Below, in pieces: positions 5,964 to 7,547 of a stretch of DNA of 7,547 nucleotides. The stretch is from Ruminococcus sp. (lineage in GTDB: Bacteria > Bacillota > Clostridia > Oscillospirales > Ruminococcaceae). The position numbers and the translations under genes are program-made. The notes under the pieces are model-generated. The model worked only from the letters and a program-made list of their open reading frames with translations. It had not been told where the DNA came from and made no database searches. Positions within the stretch are counted from its first letter, which is position 1, and each line of letters starts with the position of its first letter. The stretch lies in contig JAILFF010000125.1 in the NCBI GenBank assembly GCA_024697705.1, positions 1-7,547 on the forward strand. Direction: 5' to 3'.

Positions 5964-7222
5964 GCGGCAAAAAGGGATCAGCCGCACGCAGCTATTCGCC
6001 CAAGCAAATATTCGTCTTTAAATGGTGGAACACGCCCGCGCTCCGCGAAAACGACGGCATTATCTGCGACGGCGCGGTGCGCTCGGGCAAGACGAAATGT
6101 ATGTCGGAATCGTTCCTGCTGTGGGCGATGGCGTGCTTTAACGGCGAGAGCTTCGCGGTCTGCGGCAAGACGATAACCTCGGTGCGGCGGAATATCCTTA
6201 ATTCGCTTTACGGCTTCGCACAGACGATGGACTTCGGACTGCGCGAAAAGCTCTCGGAGCATTACGCCGAGGTCAGCTGGGCGGGCAGGACGAACCGCTT
6301 CTACCTCTTCGGCGGCAAGGACGAAAGCTCGGCGGCGCTCATTCAGGGCATGACCCTTGCGGGGGTGATGTTCGACGAGACCGCACTGATGCCGCGCAGC
6401 TTTGTCGAGCAGGCTATCGCCCGATGCTCGGTGCGCGGCGCGAAGCTTTGGTTCAACTGCAACCCCGATTACAGCGCCCACTGGTTCAAGCGCGAGTACA
6501 TCGACAAGGCGCACGAAAAGCGGCTCATCGTGCTTCACTTCACAATGGAGGACAACCCCTCGCTGTCGAAGGAGGTGAAGCAGCGTTACCGCAGGCTTTA
6601 CACGGGGACGTTCTACGAGCGCTATGTGCTCGGCAAATGGTGCGACGTAAGCGGGCTCATCTACCCTATGTTCAAGGAGAAAACACACGTTACTGACGAG
6701 CTGCCCGCAGAGTTTTCGAGGTTCGTCGTCAGCTGCGATTACGGCACGGTGAACCCTTCGAGCTTCGGGCTGTGGGGTCAGAGCGGCGGCGTGTGGTACC
6801 GCATCGCGGAATACTACTACGATTCGCGGCGCGAGGGTATGCAGCGCACCGACGAAGAGCATTACCGCGGGCTTGAAAGACTCTGCGGCGGGCGGCAGAT
6901 CGAGCGGGTGATCGTCGATCCGTCGGCGGCTTCGTTCATCGAATGTATCAAGCGGCACGGGAAATTCCGCGTCGAGCCAGCGAAAAACGATGTGATAAGC
7001 GGCATAAGGAGGGTCGCAGATATGCTTAATTCGGGCTCGATAAAGATCTCGCGTTCGTGTGCCGACTGTATCAGGGAGTTTTCGCTTTACCGCTGGGACG
7101 ATTCGGCGGCTGCCGACCGTCCCGTTAAGGAGAACGACCATGCGATGGACGATATGCGATATTTTGCTGCGTATATCTCTAAGCCCGCCGACAGTTTTTT
7201 CTGTATGTCAACGGAGAGATGA
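5960..7222 (+). CDS. Phage terminase large subunit (PBSX/XtmB-like ATPase-nuclease)
   Basis: Predicted motor of phage DNA packaging: its ATPase pumps DNA into the prohead and its nuclease cuts the concatemer. 420 residues, full length for the family. Walker A GAVRSGKT is at 38-45 and Walker B VMFDE at 136-140. A coupling-motif-like WFNCNPD lies at 164-170. The RNase H-like nuclease has acidic residues D260 (SCDYGT), D320 (VIVDPSA) and the NDHAMDDMRYF block (392-402). All look intact, with no frameshift, so the gene is not visibly decayed. The start is TTG at 5960, overlapping the small-subunit stop as TTGA, with GGAGAGGAGGAG (5943-5954) inside the upstream gene as its binding site. An in-frame ATG at codon 48 would remove Walker A, so it is rejected. 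The gene is followed by a repeat element where the next packaging gene would normally start at once. Confidence 0.95.
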   Translation: MSGKKGSAARSYSPKQIFVFKWWNTPALRENDGIICDGAVRSGKTKCMSESFLLWAMACFNGESFAVCGKTITSVRRNILNSLYGFAQTMDFGLREKLSEHYAEVSWAGRTNRFYLFGGKDESSAALIQGMTLAGVMFDETALMPRSFVEQAIARCSVRGAKLWFNCNPDYSAHWFKREYIDKAHEKRLIVLHFTMEDNPSLSKEVKQRYRRLYTGTFYERYVLGKWCDVSGLIYPMFKEKTHVTDELPAEFSRFVVSCDYGTVNPSSFGLWGQSGGVWYRIAEYYYDSRREGMQRTDEEHYRGLERLCGGRQIERVIVDPSAASFIECIKRHGKFRVEPAKNDVISGIRRVADMLNSGSIKISRSCADCIREFSLYRWDDSAAADRPVKENDHAMDDMRYFAAYISKPADSFFCMSTER

Positions 7223-7229
7223 TTTTTCA

Positions 7230-7257
7230 GTGAATAGTGAAAAGTGAATAGTGAATA
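7230..7257 (+). repeat. Left terminal repeat: four GTGAAWA heptads
   Basis: Tandem heptads GTGAATA, GTGAAAA, GTGAATA, GTGAATA, eight bases after the large terminase stop. They form the left arm of an imperfect 28-bp terminal inverted repeat with 7402-7429, matching at about 22 of 28 positions counted by eye. Confidence 0.75.
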
Positions 7258-7271
7258 GTCAAGGAGCAGGC

Positions 7272-7400
7272 ATGAACTCGTTCATGCAGGCGGCGTATAT
7301 TATGCGGACGCTGCGCGCCGCACTGATCATCCCTTTTGAGCAACAACTATTTGCGGGGCGAAGCCTCCGCATAATATCGTCCGCGAAACGGACACCGTAA
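7272..7400 (+). CDS. Possible 42-residue ORF inside the repeat element
   Basis: ATG at 7272 is preceded by AAGGAG (7261-7266) at a 5-base spacing, and the frame stays open to TAA at 7398-7400. The peptide begins MNSFMQAAYIMRTL and ends SSAKRTP; it is basic with no recognised domain. The start codon lies inside the 7270-7287 hairpin, which could block translation. A reverse-strand frame across the same palindrome is also open for 49 codons. Chance openness of a GC-rich inverted repeat is therefore a serious alternative. Confidence 0.2.
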   Translation: MNSFMQAAYIMRTLRAALIIPFEQQLFAGRSLRIISSAKRTP

Positions 7401-7401
7401 C

Positions 7402-7429
7402 TGTTCACTATCCACTATTAACCATTAAC
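7402..7429 (-). repeat. Right terminal repeat: four diverged heptads in inverted orientation
   Basis: On the minus strand this reads GTTAATG, GTTAATA, GTGGATA, GTGAACA, complementary to the left heptads in order. The inner heptads match best (6 of 7 each) and the outer ones less well (5 of 7 each). Confidence 0.75.
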
Positions 7430-7435
7430 TATTTC

Positions 7436-7443
7436 AGGAGGTG
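7436..7443 (+). promoter_or_regulatory. Ribosome binding site AGGAGGTG abutting the repeat element
   Basis: A perfect Shine-Dalgarno sequence begins a few bases after the right inverted repeat ends. At eight bases downstream of AGGAGG the codon is ATT (7450), not ATG. The only standard nearby start in frame is the GTG that overlaps the site itself (7441). Confidence 0.6.
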
Positions 7444-7547
7444 TTTACAATTTTAGGTATCAAAAAATCCAAACCGTCGCCCGTTTTTACACGGGTGACA
7501 GCGGACGGCGGATATTCCCGCGGCGAGGGCTTCCGCCTCGCGCCGCA
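7441..7547 (+). CDS. 5' end of next packaging-module gene, possibly portal protein (truncated by window edge)
   Basis: A frame opens just after the repeat element and runs off the window. From the GTG at 7441 it reads MFTILGIKKSKPSPV, and further on TADGGYSRGEGFRL. In tailed phages the portal gene normally follows the large terminase subunit, so portal is the likely role; the visible 35 residues carry no motif that proves it. The start is uncertain. GTG at 7441 overlaps the Shine-Dalgarno sequence, and the well-spaced codon is ATT at 7450, a rare initiator. The next in-frame GTG, at 7495, has no binding site. Confidence 0.5.
   Translation, partial: MFTILGIKKSKPSPVFTRVTADGGYSRGEGFRLAP

Larger units (their letters stand above)
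7225..7437. mobile_element. MITE-like palindromic element with heptad terminal inverted repeats
   Basis: A roughly 200-bp element fills the gap between the large terminase gene and the next gene. Outer arms are the 28-bp heptad inverted repeats. Inside are a perfect 12-bp inverted repeat ATATTATGCGGA/TCCGCATAATAT (7297-7308 and 7366-7377), a hairpin GCATGAA-CTCG-TTCATGC (7270-7287) and a hairpin GTCCG-CGAAA-CGGAC (7379-7393). TTTCAG occurs directly outside both ends (7225-7230 and 7432-7437) and may be a target-site duplication, though it shares one base with the left heptad. It is too small to encode a transposase, so movement would need one supplied in trans. The whole transcript could fold into one long branched hairpin. 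From memory, heptad-ended intergenic repeats of this kind are common in gut Bacillota, but the family was not identified here. Confidence 0.6.

Noticed and set aside
5978..7141. Long open frame on the minus strand (387 codons) opposite the large terminase gene
   Set aside because: Antisense shadow of a GC-rich gene with intact ATPase and nuclease motifs; Arg/Ala/Val-rich peptide without a domain.
5960..7222. Large terminase gene as a decayed pseudogene
   Set aside because: Full length with Walker A, Walker B and nuclease acidic residues present, and no frameshift.
7230..7429. CRISPR array suggested by short tandem repeats
   Set aside because: The units are 7 bp without spacers and occur in inverted orientation at the two ends, so they are terminal repeats and not a CRISPR.

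Overview
The window reads as chromosomal DNA of a low-to-moderate GC Bacillota, most likely a gut or rumen clostridium of the Ruminococcus/Oscillospiraceae kind. This is inferred from codon use, strong AGGAGG-type ribosome binding sites, frequent GTG/TTG starts, the style of a LacI-type sensor fused to GGDEF, and the PBSX-like terminase. No sequence search was possible, so the taxon is an inference.

Left part (about 21-4999, minus strand): a two-gene cyclic-di-GMP operon read right to left from a near-consensus sigma-A promoter at 5056-5084. The first gene (2402-4999) encodes an EAL phosphodiesterase with a PAS-like N-terminus, a degenerate GGDEF domain, a complete set of EAL catalytic residues, and an unusual C-terminal solenoid of roughly 28-residue coils. 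The second gene (21-2357) follows after a short gap. It encodes a diguanylate cyclase with a LacI-like ligand-binding domain (no DNA-binding helix-turn-helix), a GAF-like middle region and an intact GGDEF motif without the RxxD inhibitory site. The pair could make and break c-di-GMP in response to a small ligand.

Middle (5000-5489): an AT-rich divergent intergenic region. It holds the operon promoter, a helically phased direct repeat upstream of it, a short foldable segment, a perfect 11-bp inverted repeat and a smaller related palindrome in front of the rightward genes.

Right part (5490-7547, plus strand): the start of a phage DNA-packaging module. A small terminase subunit overlaps by 4 bp a large terminase subunit with ATPase and nuclease motifs intact. 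Next comes a roughly 200-bp MITE-like element with heptad-built terminal inverted repeats, possible target duplications, nested hairpins and a possible 42-codon ORF. The last feature is the 5' end of another gene, by position possibly the portal gene. No integrase, repressor or attachment site is visible. The prophage, or prophage remnant, therefore borders the host operon on its packaging side or has lost its early genes.

The items most worth a second look are the solenoid on the phosphodiesterase, the heptad-ended element lodged between packaging genes, and the paired palindromes in front of the terminase operon.
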